In this document: piece after piece, positions 20,477-31,799 of the stretch
Layout of the letters: the number at the start of each line of letters is the position of its first letter
Numbering within the stretch: the stretch's first letter is position 1
Origin: Lingula anatina
Lineage: Eukaryota > Brachiopoda > Lingulata > Lingulida > Lingulidae
DNA: 42,544 bases
Reading direction: 5' to 3'
Assembly: GCF_001039355.2 (NCBI RefSeq)
Contig: NW_019773628.1
Location: 10,516 to 53,059 of the forward strand
Position numbers and translations under genes: made by a program
Notes under the pieces: model-generated
Told to the model about the DNA's origin: nothing
Database searches by the model: none
The model's input: only the letters and a program-made list of their open reading frames with translations

Positions 20477-21934
20477 ATGTGCACCGGAGAGAGACCTTAC
20501 AAGTGTAGATTCTGTGAAAAGACTTTTAAAGACAAAATATCTTGCATAGGGCATGAAAGAATTCATAACAGAGACAAACATTACAAGTGTAGATTCTGTG
20601 ACAAAACTTTTGCAGACAAATATAATTGCAAATATCATGAGAGAATTCACACAGGAGAGAAACTCTTTAAGTGTAAATTCTGTGACAAAACTTTTACTAA
20701 AAAAGGTAATTGCATTGTGCATGAAAGAATTCATACTTTAGAGAAACCTTACAAATGTAGATTCTGTGACAAAACTTTTACTCAAAAAGGCCTTTGCACT
20801 CAGCATGAAAGAATTCATAACGGAGACAAACCTTACAAGTGTAGATTCTGTGACAAAACTTTTATAGACAAAAATAATTGCATATGTCATGAGAGAATTC
20901 ACACAGGAGAGAAACCCTTTACGTGTAGATTCTGTGACAAAACTTTTACTCAAAAAGGCCATTGCACTGTGCATGAAAGAATTCATACTGGAGACAAACC
21001 TTACAAGTGTAGATTCTGTGACAAAACTTTTAGAGACAAAATTTTTTGCATACGTCATGAGAGAATTCACACAGGAGAGAAACCCTTTACGTGTAGATTC
21101 TGTGACAAAACTTTTGCACAAAAAAGTCCTTGCACTGTGCATGAAAGAATTCATACTGGAGACAAACCCTACAAGTGTAGATTATGTGACAAAACTTTCA
21201 GTCATAAAGGGAATTGCATTAAGCATGAAAGAATTCATACTTTAGAGAAACCTTACAAATGTAGATTCCGTGAGGAAACTTTTACACAAAACAATTCCTG
21301 CAAACTTCACGAAAAAAATCATACTGGAGACAAACCTTTCGAGTGTAGAATTTCTGTGAAAACTTTCACTCCAGAAGGGAACTGCACTTACCATGAAAGA
21401 ATTTACACTGGTGACAAAACTCTTACTCAAGGTTTTTGCACCGTCCATGAAACCATTCAAACTGGAGAGAAGCATGATACATGCAAATTCTGTGGCAAAG
21501 AGTTTATAACAAAATTGGCCTGCAGCAAAAGAATGAACACTTGTGAGAAACCAGACAAATGTGGAGTAGAATTTAATCAAGGGAATAATTGCAGAACACA
21601 AGAAACAACGCACAACAAAAGAAAACATGAATCAGATGATATACATGGAACTTTTGGCAAGGAACGTGGGCATAACAATGATTTAAATTCAGAGGGAGAG
21701 ACTGTTGAAATAAGTAATGTGGAAAATAAACTGACAAACAATGATGCCATAACCCATCATATATATGAGGAAGAAAGAACAGAATACTGTCATAAAGATG
21801 ATGACACTTTTACCACAGAGAATATCACCATCATTACTGACAATGATGTCTATGAAATACTTACTGGCATAAAAAGGACCACCCCAGGTCTCATCACTAC
21901 AATTATGAAAAATCCTTTCTACAACTCTCAATGA
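20477..21934 (+). CDS. C2H2 zinc-finger protein with Cys in every helix core
   Basis: A 485-residue protein with nine intact C2H2 fingers of the form YKCRFCDKTF-x5-C-x2-HERIH joined by TGEKP, TLEKP, TGDKP or similar linkers. Finger 10 has lost its second Cys (CRFR), finger 11 its second Cys and last His (CRIS, HERIY), and two more C-terminal fingers are fragmentary. Such arrays are nuclear and usually bind DNA. The usual helix Leu (F-x5-L-x2-H) is Cys in every finger. Fingers 5-6 and 7-8 look like a two-finger, 168-bp duplication. The acidic C-terminal tail after about residue 375 has no known domain. The frame is open from 20366 and holds one more finger before ATG 20477 (context AAAAATG), so the true start may lie in an unseen exon. 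No KRAB, BTB or ZAD domain is seen. Confidence 0.85.
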   Translation: MCTGERPYKCRFCEKTFKDKISCIGHERIHNRDKHYKCRFCDKTFADKYNCKYHERIHTGEKLFKCKFCDKTFTKKGNCIVHERIHTLEKPYKCRFCDKTFTQKGLCTQHERIHNGDKPYKCRFCDKTFIDKNNCICHERIHTGEKPFTCRFCDKTFTQKGHCTVHERIHTGDKPYKCRFCDKTFRDKIFCIRHERIHTGEKPFTCRFCDKTFAQKSPCTVHERIHTGDKPYKCRLCDKTFSHKGNCIKHERIHTLEKPYKCRFREETFTQNNSCKLHEKNHTGDKPFECRISVKTFTPEGNCTYHERIYTGDKTLTQGFCTVHETIQTGEKHDTCKFCGKEFITKLACSKRMNTCEKPDKCGVEFNQGNNCRTQETTHNKRKHESDDIHGTFGKERGHNNDLNSEGETVEISNVENKLTNNDAITHHIYEEERTEYCHKDDDTFTTENITIITDNDVYEILTGIKRTTPGLITTIMKNPFYNSQ

Positions 21935-22116
21935 TGTGTTCAGATGACAAAAACAGAAAACAAACCATTACCGTATAAAACTTTGCTATTTTTGGACAAA
22001 TTAAGAAAAATCATAATTTGTAATTGATACTGTAATTAATTTATTTGTTCAGTTTTAATCAATAAGTATTACTTTTATACTGTGTAGGTTCAGTATTCAT
22101 CAGACCATTTACTTCA

Positions 22117-22161
22117 TGATCAGACCGGGGAATTATATCTGATATAATTCCCTGATCAGAC
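22117..22161. mobile_element. Micro-palindrome insertion 7 (29 bp, 7-9 bp TSD)
   Basis: The element at 22126-22154, with arms CGGGGAATTATATC and GATATAATTCCCTG around one T, has one arm mismatch. It lies between exact ATCAGAC repeats (22119-22125, 22155-22161); the left repeat is also preceded by TG, matching the element's last two bases. It has the same architecture as the CAAGRAG group but an unrelated sequence. Confidence 0.65.
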
Positions 22162-22371
22162 ACATTGTCTGTGATAGATCATCTATAAAAAAAGAATTGT
22201 AATTAGTCAAATACATGATATTACGCTAGAAAATCCCTCTCTCCTATCTTTATTGTTGAAAACAGAGAGAAATAGGCAAGTGTTTCATTTTTACATAATT
22301 TATTTATTTACTAATTTAAATTTGTTTCATTTTCATGTATGAAATTTATATATCCAATGACTTAGAGACAG

Positions 22372-22377
22372 AATAAA
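22372..22377 (+). promoter_or_regulatory. Possible polyadenylation signal of the zinc-finger gene
   Basis: AATAAA, about 440 bases after the zinc-finger stop codon. It is the first canonical hexamer I noticed downstream on the plus strand; AT-rich DNA makes chance matches common. Confidence 0.35.
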
Positions 22378-22399
22378 GAGTAATAAGAATAATAAGCAA

Positions 22400-25140
22400 C
22401 TTTTTGTTTATTCAACAAAATATAAAACTCCAAATGAAAATGTGATAAAACAAGACATAGAAGACGGTACTTATTACAGACTTCAAAAAATAGATTCAAT
22501 GACAGATAGGCAAGTCAGATATTGAAAGTTTAAAATCTCAAAAAAGAAAAATGAAAAAAAGAGAAATATACAGGAATTACATCTGATCACAGGTAATAAT
22601 ATAATTATATCATACATAAACTTAGAATTGATATAAAATCTATGAAAAATACAAATATAATCCACTGACAGTGACCTCTGTATTGTGGTCAACTGATGAC
22701 CCCATCACTAATGGTCAGTTTACCTGAGTGTCCCTAGTGCTGTCTTCCTGACTTGTTAACATCTGACCACTAGTGAAGGCCTTGGGTTGCTGGACCAGGG
22801 TGGAAATAGTGCTGCAATCACTCTGTCTCCATGTAGAAGGAACGTGTTTGATGTGCCTCCCCCTCACCACACCCTCATTAGGACTGACGTAGTTGATTGT
22901 GAGGGGGGACCCCCCACCCCCCCCACCCCCCGTCTCGCCCCACATCCCAGCTCCTACTAGGCCTACGTGTCATAGAATAGACTTCACGGATCACGCAAAA
23001 TAATAAAATGTTTGACGCATCTCGGGTAAATAAAAAGTGGCTTTCATGGGTTACAAATATACCCTATGGGTATAAATACAAATACACCTAAATTAAAGTT
23101 TGAAAATGCATAATAATGGGTGAAAGGGTTAAGTGCCCCCCCTCCTCTCGTCTCGCCCCTATATTCCGGCTTCTCACCCTGAGCATCAGAGATAACTTGA
23201 AACAAACATCTACTCTACTATGGCATACCCTTGTCGTTTCCAGTTACTTGAAACCGCAAGGGTTAATTGCTATTAAGACCTGAAGTTCAGGGTGCGGCTC
23301 CTACACCTGCGTATCAAAACTATCGTTGGCAGGTTCATCTTCTGCCGGGAGTTGAACAGTTAACGTGGTCAACAAATTAGTAGGGAGAGACAGATGGCAT
23401 AGAGAATTATCATGTTGTCTGCAAAGTGCTACAAAGTGAAATTGGAAAAGTGTGCTATTTTTACAATTTTCTCTAAGATACCAATAGACTATCATTATAG
23501 CAGCTCCACGCTCTCTTTTTATTTTGCGGTTCAATGGATACCTCTCTCTATCGTCCGACTCTCCCTAAAATGTTCCACTCCAGAAAAAAATCAATAATGC
23601 TATGGGAGAATTGTACAGGCAATTGACCTACATTCTCCACTGCAGTTATTGGCGCTAGTTTAACAATGTTATGACTTGGGCGTGATAACGTGATTCACGC
23701 CTGTGATATGAAGGTTTATCATTTATATAAATAAATTCATAAACAGGGCGTGTCGATCAAATAATTGGAAATTTGTGAGGGTAAAGGGACATTTTTATTT
23801 ACAAAAGTAATAAAAACTGTACAAGACTCAAATCCAGAAAAAAAGCATTTTTTTCTCTTATATGCAAATTAGATTGCCTGTAGTAATGTAAGGCTGTCCG
23901 GAAGTGATGTCCACAGCAAAGATTTCAAATAGCGGTGTTCTTGATCACCTAAGCTATCTTAATTATTATTATTTGATGAAAATAATACATATTTGAAGCT
24001 AGCAAATGTAATTTCACCAAAGAAATAAAACAATTTTCTTTTCATTATAAATCATTGCTCGACCCATCCTTCGGAAGAATTTTGTATCAGCTAGAAGACT
24101 GAGAAGGGCTTCCTGAGAGCCCCGGTGTACGCCCCCCCCCCCTCCCTTCCCTCGAGAGGTACTGTAAAGATCACTTTCATTAATATGATCCAGCGAACAG
24201 GAATAGTTGATTTTTTATAGATATAAATAACTCATATTCCAAAGCTTTTTTTTTCATTTTGTCTGTGGCTCTGCTGATTTTGAGAGAAAGAATTTGTCTA
24301 ACGTTAGATCGCTAGGGTGTGGTATTTTACTGCTATGAAATTGCCATAACTTTCATGACCATATTGAATGATCAATTCCGCAATAAGATTTAGCTAGATA
24401 ACAAGATAATGCGAATAATAAAGAAAATGAAAAAAAAATTAAAAATCAAATTCAAGAAGGATTGCATTTTTTTTATTTTTCACACAATTATACATAGTTT
24501 ATTTACTTTGGAATAATGTATTCCATTAGTCTCAAACATACAATCACATATACATACAGCTGTGGCCCCTTCCAGCCTGTTTAATATATCGTGCTAAATT
24601 ACATAATTCTTTTCTACTGGAAGTATTCAGCAGAAGAACAAGTTTGAAGACAGAAGGTTTTCTACCAAAAAAGGGCTTAATTGAACTTATTCCTAATACT
24701 AATCCAAATGCAATAATTTACCAGTTGACTTTATTTTGGTTTTTGAACTGAAAGCGTAGGTTACTCATATTTCCCCTTTCTAAAAATAAAATATGAGACT
24801 GATATCTTATATCTTATATTTTTTTTACTACAGATAGAGACCTTACAGTTACCTGTGTCCAGTCTCGTGAAAATTAACCTCCCATTAATACATGGAATGG
24901 ATAAGCGTGGACTAGTTTGTTTTGGCCTACAATCAACAGCGACCAACGGCTTGTCACACCTAGCACATTATCATCAATTCTGTGGTAGACGTCGCAATCA
25001 TGTTGAGACAGAACAGACGCCAAGAATATCACCCTGTATAATAATGATTATTTCTTATTTATTGATAAGATATTGATAACCCAGTGGGTTGCAGTTCTAG
25101 ATAAAATATTAAGAGCACTACAATATTAATAAGATACATT
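22400..25140. other. Gene-poor region
   Basis: No recognised gene. C-rich runs occur at 22905-22930 and 23132-23142, each followed by CGTCTCGCCCC, so these may be two copies of a small repeat. Minus-strand frames at 22715-22945 and 23301-23534 end near GT sites (CACTCAG before GTAAAC; ACGCAG before GTGTAG) but show no domain. Short palindromes at 23059-23075 and 23678-23702 lack flanking duplications. Confidence 0.4.
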
Positions 25141-25149
25141 TTAATGAAT

Positions 25150-25310
25150 CTAAGGTTTCATTCCATTTCGTTCTATGTAGATCAATCCAACTCTGCTGAA
25201 TGCAATCAGTTTAACAGATTAACACACCTCCTCTTGTTTCAAACTTGCTCGTATAATCACCACCTTTTCTGTATTCTACCAAACGCCAGGCGGAGGCATA
25301 ACAATTTGAA
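25150..25310. mobile_element. Eroded copy of the 37982-38212 MITE
   Basis: The text from TTTCATTCC through GAATGCAATCAG, CTCTTGTTTCAA and TATAATCACCACCTTTTCTGTATT is clearly similar to the left half of the Harbinger-type MITE at 37982-38212. The right half is missing or unrecognisable. Confidence 0.65.
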
Positions 25311-25756
25311 ATATCAATTCCCGAAGACAAAATATTTGATACGAATGGAATTTCATTTCTTTTATTACATAAACTGTGTTATTCGAGTGCTGTATGTGAA
25401 ATAATCATGTAATGTATGATATATGTTGAAATCTTGTATATGTCAATATTGACAGCATAAAATGACAGGAGGATATTGGGGAGGTAGAATAAAACTGTTA
25501 TAACTTGTGCATGATAGTACAGACGGGCGTTATGATAACTGGTTTTATGATGTAAAGTAAAAAAAAAATCAATTTGAATAAAATGCTTCGGCAAAATATA
25601 GGCAAAGCGTATCTTCGGCGTTTGTGCTGACGTGTTAAATTATTGCAAGGATTTTCCTGGGATAAAAGTGGTATTTTTCTCCAACTAATCAACCATTCTT
25701 TTGTGCAACTGACCAAAATAATTTAATAAACGCCTTCGTTATCATGACCAGGTTCC

Positions 25757-25790
25757 ACGCACACGCACACACACACACACACACACACAC
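25757..25790. repeat. CA microsatellite
   Basis: A (CA)n tract with an imperfect CACGCACACG start. Confidence 0.95.
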
Positions 25791-25799
25791 TGTATATTC

Positions 25800-28145
25800 G
25801 CAAGTTTATCTGTCATTGTGAAGGTAAATGAAGACTACAACATCGTACATTCAGATATGATCACATGATTTAAAGTTTATAAAGTTTTAGTCTGCTGATT
25901 CCAGCAGATGGCGCCATAGTTCGCTCAGGTCGGTCACATATATTAAACTCTGTTCAGATAAAAATGTGCATTTGATCGTAACCAGTGACGTAAATAATGT
26001 TTTATTGTGGGGGGTGTTAGGGTATGAGATTACTTTTATCAATGGCGTGTTTTGAAATATATCTAACACAAATGCGTCCTATGCATTTTTATTGCAGTAA
26101 ATTGTCAATGAAGGTTTACCAATCAGATAATGATGATAATTGAGTAAACAATTTTGAGTGTCCAAAATATCCTGCCTCCTCCCCCATGAATCATATGTAA
26201 CCAACACTCCAGAAAGAGATGTCACGTCTTCATCAGTTCTGAGTGACCAGGGAGTGGATGCGAGGCGGTCCAGATACTAAGTATACGAAAATATCATTTT
26301 CAACCGATTTAGTACAACGCCGTAAGATACCAATGTTAGTTATTTGAAGACAAATTATTTGTGATTCATTTTTGATGTCTGAATGTTTAAAACAAGTTTT
26401 GGAAATAGTATAATGTCTTGTCAGCTATATTTTTTTAAAATGTGTAATTTTATCCAATAAAAATTAATGGCAAATAGGGGATATTACATTGAATAATAAT
26501 TGTATTCACTAGGATAGCTTAATTTCTTGTTCTTTAGTAGTTTGAGTTCAGCATACAAAATAATATCACTCTCTTCGAAAACATGGGTTTTAATTTCAAT
26601 TCAAAGGCATATAGTGCGCTTTACACCTTAACCTAGAAAATAACATCCTGAGAAAATCAACAATTTTCCTTTATCACCAGACCACATATAACACCGTTCA
26701 CAAAATTACGATGTATAAAAGTTAAAAAAAAAGGTCTAGTTGTTATGTGCCGCCCTCCATTACGTCTCAATGCCGTTTACAATTGATAGAAACGCGTTTT
26801 CTTGTTGTAAATTTCAATTTTGCCGCCGTGAGTGAAATTGACCAGCTTCTATTTTCATTACGAAAGGGGCTTTTTTGGAGCTAGATGAGAGTATATGGAT
26901 CGTAATGCTGCGAACTCTTTTAGATACCGTATTCCCTGCCTTTATGTGATTTGTTGTTATAATTTCTAAAAGAAATAATGACTCTGTGGATCGAATTGCA
27001 TGAACTGTTCTGGATACCGTATACCTTGGTGATTTATTGAAGAAATTTCTAGAAAAATAAAATATTAGCTACATACGGATCCAGCGCTCACTATGTGCCT
27101 TTAACGTTGTCTTTGCTTTAAATATTCAGATAAGAGATTAGAATACTTGATTTCATAAGCTCGTTCTTGTTGATGATCCAATTTTCTGATGTCTAGGCTA
27201 CAAGATTCAAGCATGTACACTACGAATTTCGTAAAAATGTAAATGGCCTCAGGGATGATGATGCTTTCTTAAAAAAATTAATTATATATATCAGATTCTG
27301 TGTAAAGTTGAAGGGACCATTGATACTATTTTTCAAAATCTGCCCAACTTTTAAAAAATGTATCTTATTTTTATTAGATCAATCAGCATGTGCAAATATG
27401 TTTACTCTCTACATGTGCTATGTGAGGTCAATTAATGTTCTGTTAATAGCAAAACATTTGTCACGAGAGTTGTAGAATTGCTCATGATTGTAGGTATTTA
27501 GTTATTGAAATAATTCTTCTAATAACGCATGGTTAGACACAGAGAAAAAAATAACGTCGGGTCCGGGCCATTTAAATGTGGTCAAATTGTGAAATTCTAG
27601 GCAGTTTGTAGCATTATGTGTACTTAATAATGTAAGTCCAGAGTGGGTTTCCTTTTTGATTTTTTTTCTGAAGTTAAAGGTTGGACGGATACTAGATCCG
27701 GCGTTGTTTTTTTTAAAGGAAAAGGTCTTTTCTGAAATATTTTCTTTAATATCAAACATAAGATCAAACATAAGAAGTTTAGTTGATAGTTTTATTTGTC
27801 AAATCAAATAGATTGAATTCGTTACATTTTTAGTGAATTCTAATGAAGATCTCAATAGCTTTGTTTATATCATTATATTCAAACCTTCAAAACTTTAAAA
27901 GAATCACAATTGTAGTCGCACAAACTGATGGTTAAATATACATGCATATATGGAATGGAATTTTGTTTTGTTCTTAATAAAGAAATACCAAAATTATGCA
28001 ATGCGTTGTATTAATTTCATGTTCATTGGTACCCACGGGTTGGGGTTCACTTTCCTGCTCGCGTACTTGGATAAAACCGAGTAATTCCCAGTCTTTTTAA
28101 ATTTTTCCTTTGGTTACTATAAGAAGAAAGTCTACCCGAGGAGGG
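25800..28145. other. Gene-poor region
   Basis: AT-rich DNA with no supportable gene. A minus-strand frame of 89 codons at 27502-27771 has no recognisable domain. The paired phrases around 26905-26940 and 26985-27015 (GGATCGTAATGCTGCGAACT, GGATCGAATTGCATGAACT) are a local duplication. Confidence 0.45.
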
Positions 28146-28149
28146 TGGG

Positions 28150-28240
28150 TGGGAACAGTTAGAGGAGTAGGTAACGCGCTTGCCTCTCAGACAGAAGGTT
28201 GCAGGTTCGATTCCTGGCGCCACTGGGTCCCAGCAAACTA
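28150..28240 (+). repeat. tRNA-like SINE head with Pol III boxes
   Basis: An A-box-like TAGAGGAGTAG (28160-28170) and an exact B box GGTTCGATTCC (28204-28214) surround GTAACGCGCTTGCCTCTCAGA, the layout of a tRNA gene. The anticodon arm does not pair properly and no acceptor stem forms, so a tRNA-derived SINE fragment is likelier than a working tRNA gene. Confidence 0.55.
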
Positions 28241-28249
28241 CCTTTTACA

Positions 28250-29684
28250 AAAATAAATCCAAATAAAGAATTTCGACTTCTACAAAACAGTGCTACGAAC
28301 ACAGGATAGTAAGAGGAGTCGGCGGTTCTGAAGTTAAGAAAAATAACTTCTATTTTGTTCATGAAACAATATAGCACATTTATTATTGCCCAAATGAATA
28401 CAAAAAGTAACAGCATTGTTTTCACAAAATATTATAAAACTTACAAAACTTTTTTTTTCTACATTAATGTCAATTTCATAAAACGTACTATGAAATGTGA
28501 ATTGAGCTTTTACATACAAACAAAAATGGTTCTCTATCTAAGTAGAACATGTCGAGATTCTATGCATTTTGAACATTTCTACTTGGCCGGTGTAGCCTTT
28601 TGATTTATAAAGGAGTTCAGGAATATTATGATAGACATAATACCAAAATATGTTTGTCTAAATACACTGGTGTGATCGATATAGAAAATTCAATATGCAT
28701 ATAACCTCATCCTATCCCGACACATGTACCCAATTGGAAGCACTATGTCGTCTTGCTGATGTTCACAAAACAAAAATAGGTAATCAAAATAATCAAATTT
28801 TGTAAAATTCCTGATAGCTTTGTTCATCGATAAATATAGATTTTGGAAATACACATTTACGAAGACATCACTAATAAACTTCAAACTGGTCTCCGGTGTT
28901 CAGTGATCAAGTGACACTCGGTACTATAACTCAACATGACATGCAGGACTGACATCCGATAAGAAATATTCTTCAATCATTCTTTGATCTCGACCAAAGA
29001 GTAAACTAAGAAAATACTACGTACAAGGCCAACCTTAAACAGAGCTCTGATCTACACATTTTTGGATAAACTTTTTACATACTGAAAGAATGAGAATTGT
29101 TCATGTGTAGAAGCAAAATACTATGAAAAAGTAATTTTATATGATAATTCAATAAGCTTTCAAAGAATTGGCTAAAAAACTGCTAGCCAAAATTTAAGTA
29201 AATTTACGAAAAATGCTTATTTAATTTTAGAATTTTTTCTGTAAATTTGGTTTTTTAAAAATTGTATCATATTCTTTGTTGGGTTTATTGACAGAAATTA
29301 GCAATCTTAAAACCTTCATCGAATACTCATTTTACTCATTAAAAAAAAAAGAAATCGAAAATTTAGTGTGTAAAAGTTTCTGATGAATGTCAGTCCTACA
29401 TAGACCATTTACTGAAGATAATATTCCAAAATAAATCATTTTCTGTAACATAATGATTTACCTTTCAGACCTACCACTACTGCAATAACAAATGCATATT
29501 ATTTTCGGGAAAATTTCAACTCCTTGGTTTCGTTTCTTAAACCAGGGTGACTTGACCGCTCCCCTCATTAAAACAGTTTATTTTATATGAGTTATTTTAT
29601 AAAAGTTTATTTTATATGCGTCACAATCGCACACTTAAACTAAAGAAAGATTGTTTCAATACGTGTGGACAGTTCTTCAATACT
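28250..29684. other. No recognisable gene
   Basis: AT-rich DNA. Open frames of 60-88 codons on both strands show no domain. An imperfect hairpin at about 29523-29548 (CCTTGGTTT/AAACCAGGG) lacks flanking duplications. Confidence 0.5.
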
Positions 29685-31313
29685 AATGACACATTCTGCC
29701 AGTTTGATAATGCTACAATTTCTGAAATATAATTATTTAAATTACAGCAATTTATTAATTTTGGGTGGATGCACATTTTGTTCTTTTTTCTTCAACTGAA
29801 AACACACTATAACTAGCAAAGACTTCCATAAATGCATTTTACACGGTTGGGCCGTTTTCTTTCTTTCCAAAAGTAAACATCACCAAAATAAATACTATAA
29901 TTCAATTTAAAATAAATAATTATTCACGGAGAAGTGCCAAATTGCAGATTTGCCCACACAAATATGTTACCATCAAAAAGAAAACCGGTCGTCCTACATG
30001 TGCATTGTTGTTTATGTTTCCACACCTACACGAAAATAAACCACTACTACATGTACGTGTAGCAAAGTGCTCTTCCTGAACACTACTTTGTGATAGTTTG
30101 AAAATAACTACAGCCGATCCACAACCCAAAGTAAACATTACACTTCATATTAAGTTTCAACCCTGCAAATTTACTAGCAGACGAACTCTGACATGCGACA
30201 TGTAATCTTGACATGGATGCAGCCGCTGTGGAACACGAGTCTGACGTCTTTGATGGAGAACGTATTCAATCTCCTCGTGCACGGTTGAGTCACTGAAATT
30301 AAACAATAAACCCACTTTTACAAAGCAATGGGTCAGCAATGTCTATGGAGCGATTGAATTAAGCAATTTTTAATTTTACGGTAACCGATTTCGATAGTAA
30401 TATTCATCAAACCACTTTTCAACTTTAAAATTAGACGAATACACTGTATACCTACATATACTGAGCTGACACGTTCTATGTAAACATGCACTTTCAAACA
30501 ATATAATTTCTATTCTTTTACACCGTGTACATACTGTAACGTGACAACATTCTGTGTCTTTAGAATCACACGTCAGGGGTGCTACTAAAAAGATAGTGAC
30601 CCTCGCATTACGTATAAAGTGAAATTTTAGAAATAAACATATGACAGGAGGGTAGTAAAAACAACATTTATGAGATCTTAGAAAGAAGAACTACATAGTC
30701 ACGACATGTGCACATTGGCGGGTAGGGATTTGCTGAGGTGGATTTTGAATTTTTAAAAAAACAAATAAGGACCTGAGAATGAAGTTGTCTGAGAAGGGAG
30801 ATGTCCTTACATTGTTTAAGACGGAAGACGTGTTCACAGCTGGAGCAAACCTCTCATCACCTGTTTACTGGCAAATGTATTCTATCTGAAAATAATAACA
30901 GATAATAAACTATTTAAACGTCAAGTTGAATTTGGACTTTTAATGTAAAATATTGTTGACGTCAAGACAAAAATGTCGACATGTTGCCTTATTTGCAAAT
31001 TACACCAATTTTTGGTTAATATCATCAACGCCAAATAACCAATGTTATCTTCCACCATCTATACAGTACTTACAACAGATCGATGGCAATTTCAGTCCCA
31101 GATTTCCGACCATTTCGTGAAAATTGTGGCATGAGACACAAGGCTTTCTTCTCCATCTTTTACTGACCTCGGTCCTTTCTGAACACATCTCACCAAAATA
31201 CTCACCTAGATTACATAATAATATATGCTTGACCACCTTCCGCATAGAAGCCTCGATTTCAACTTTAGAATTTGTCGTATAATACCGAGCAATCATGCCC
31301 CCCATCCTAGGGA
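29685..31313. repeat. Dispersed repeat, copy B
   Basis: Similar throughout to copy A at 803-2930, in the same orientation, but with only about 26 bases where copy A has about 545 (between 30095 and 30121). Minus-strand peptides YVLHQRRQT and FHEMVGNLGLKLPSICCKYC have counterparts in copy A. There is no intact frame. Confidence 0.75.
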
Positions 31314-31497
31314 GGTGCTGAAATCATAGTGGCAAAAACATGAAAAATTTTCTGATTTTTTTCCACAACAGCTGTGATATGAAATGTTAAATATACATAA
31401 CTGTGCCGTGTTGGAATTATATCCCATTGAAATTGAATTTTTTAGAAAATAAAAGTTCAAAATATCATGTTAATTTGACAAACATTTTATTTAAAAC

Positions 31498-31792
31498 GAG
31501 CACAGGGCCGTAGCCTGAGCAAAATGCCAGGGGGGCAGTAAGCGGATACGAGGGGGCGAAGCCCCTGAGGGGGGTGGGTGGGAGGGGTTGTCCCCCTCCC
31601 ACGGTGTGAAAAAATTTTAAAAACTGTATGTATAATACTGCATTCTGGTGCATTTTAACTGTTATTTATTGCTCAATCAGAAGTCAGAAATTGTGGGTTC
31701 ATTTTGCATTTGCGATTATTTCTTTTGCACCTAAAATCCCAGGGGGGGGCAGCTGCCCCCCCTGCCCCACCGGAGGCTACGGCCCTGGAGCA
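31498..31792. mobile_element. Small DNA transposon, CAGGGCCGTAGCCT ends, 5-bp TSD
   Basis: The 285-bp element (31503-31787) starts CAGGGCCGTAGCCT and ends with its exact inverted counterpart AGGCTACGGCCCTG. GAGCA flanks it on both sides (31498-31502, 31788-31792). Inside are long G and C runs and a GGGGGCGAAGCCCC hairpin. The ends relate it to the elements at 18612 and 19554. Confidence 0.75.
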
Positions 31793-31799
31793 GCAGAGC

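Noticed and set aside
20468-21628. Minus-strand frames across the zinc-finger array (SFVTESTLVRF repeats)
   Set aside because: Antisense shadow of the repeated finger sequence on the plus strand.
28150-28240. Functional tRNA gene
   Set aside because: A and B boxes are present but the anticodon arm and acceptor stem do not pair, so a SINE is likelier.
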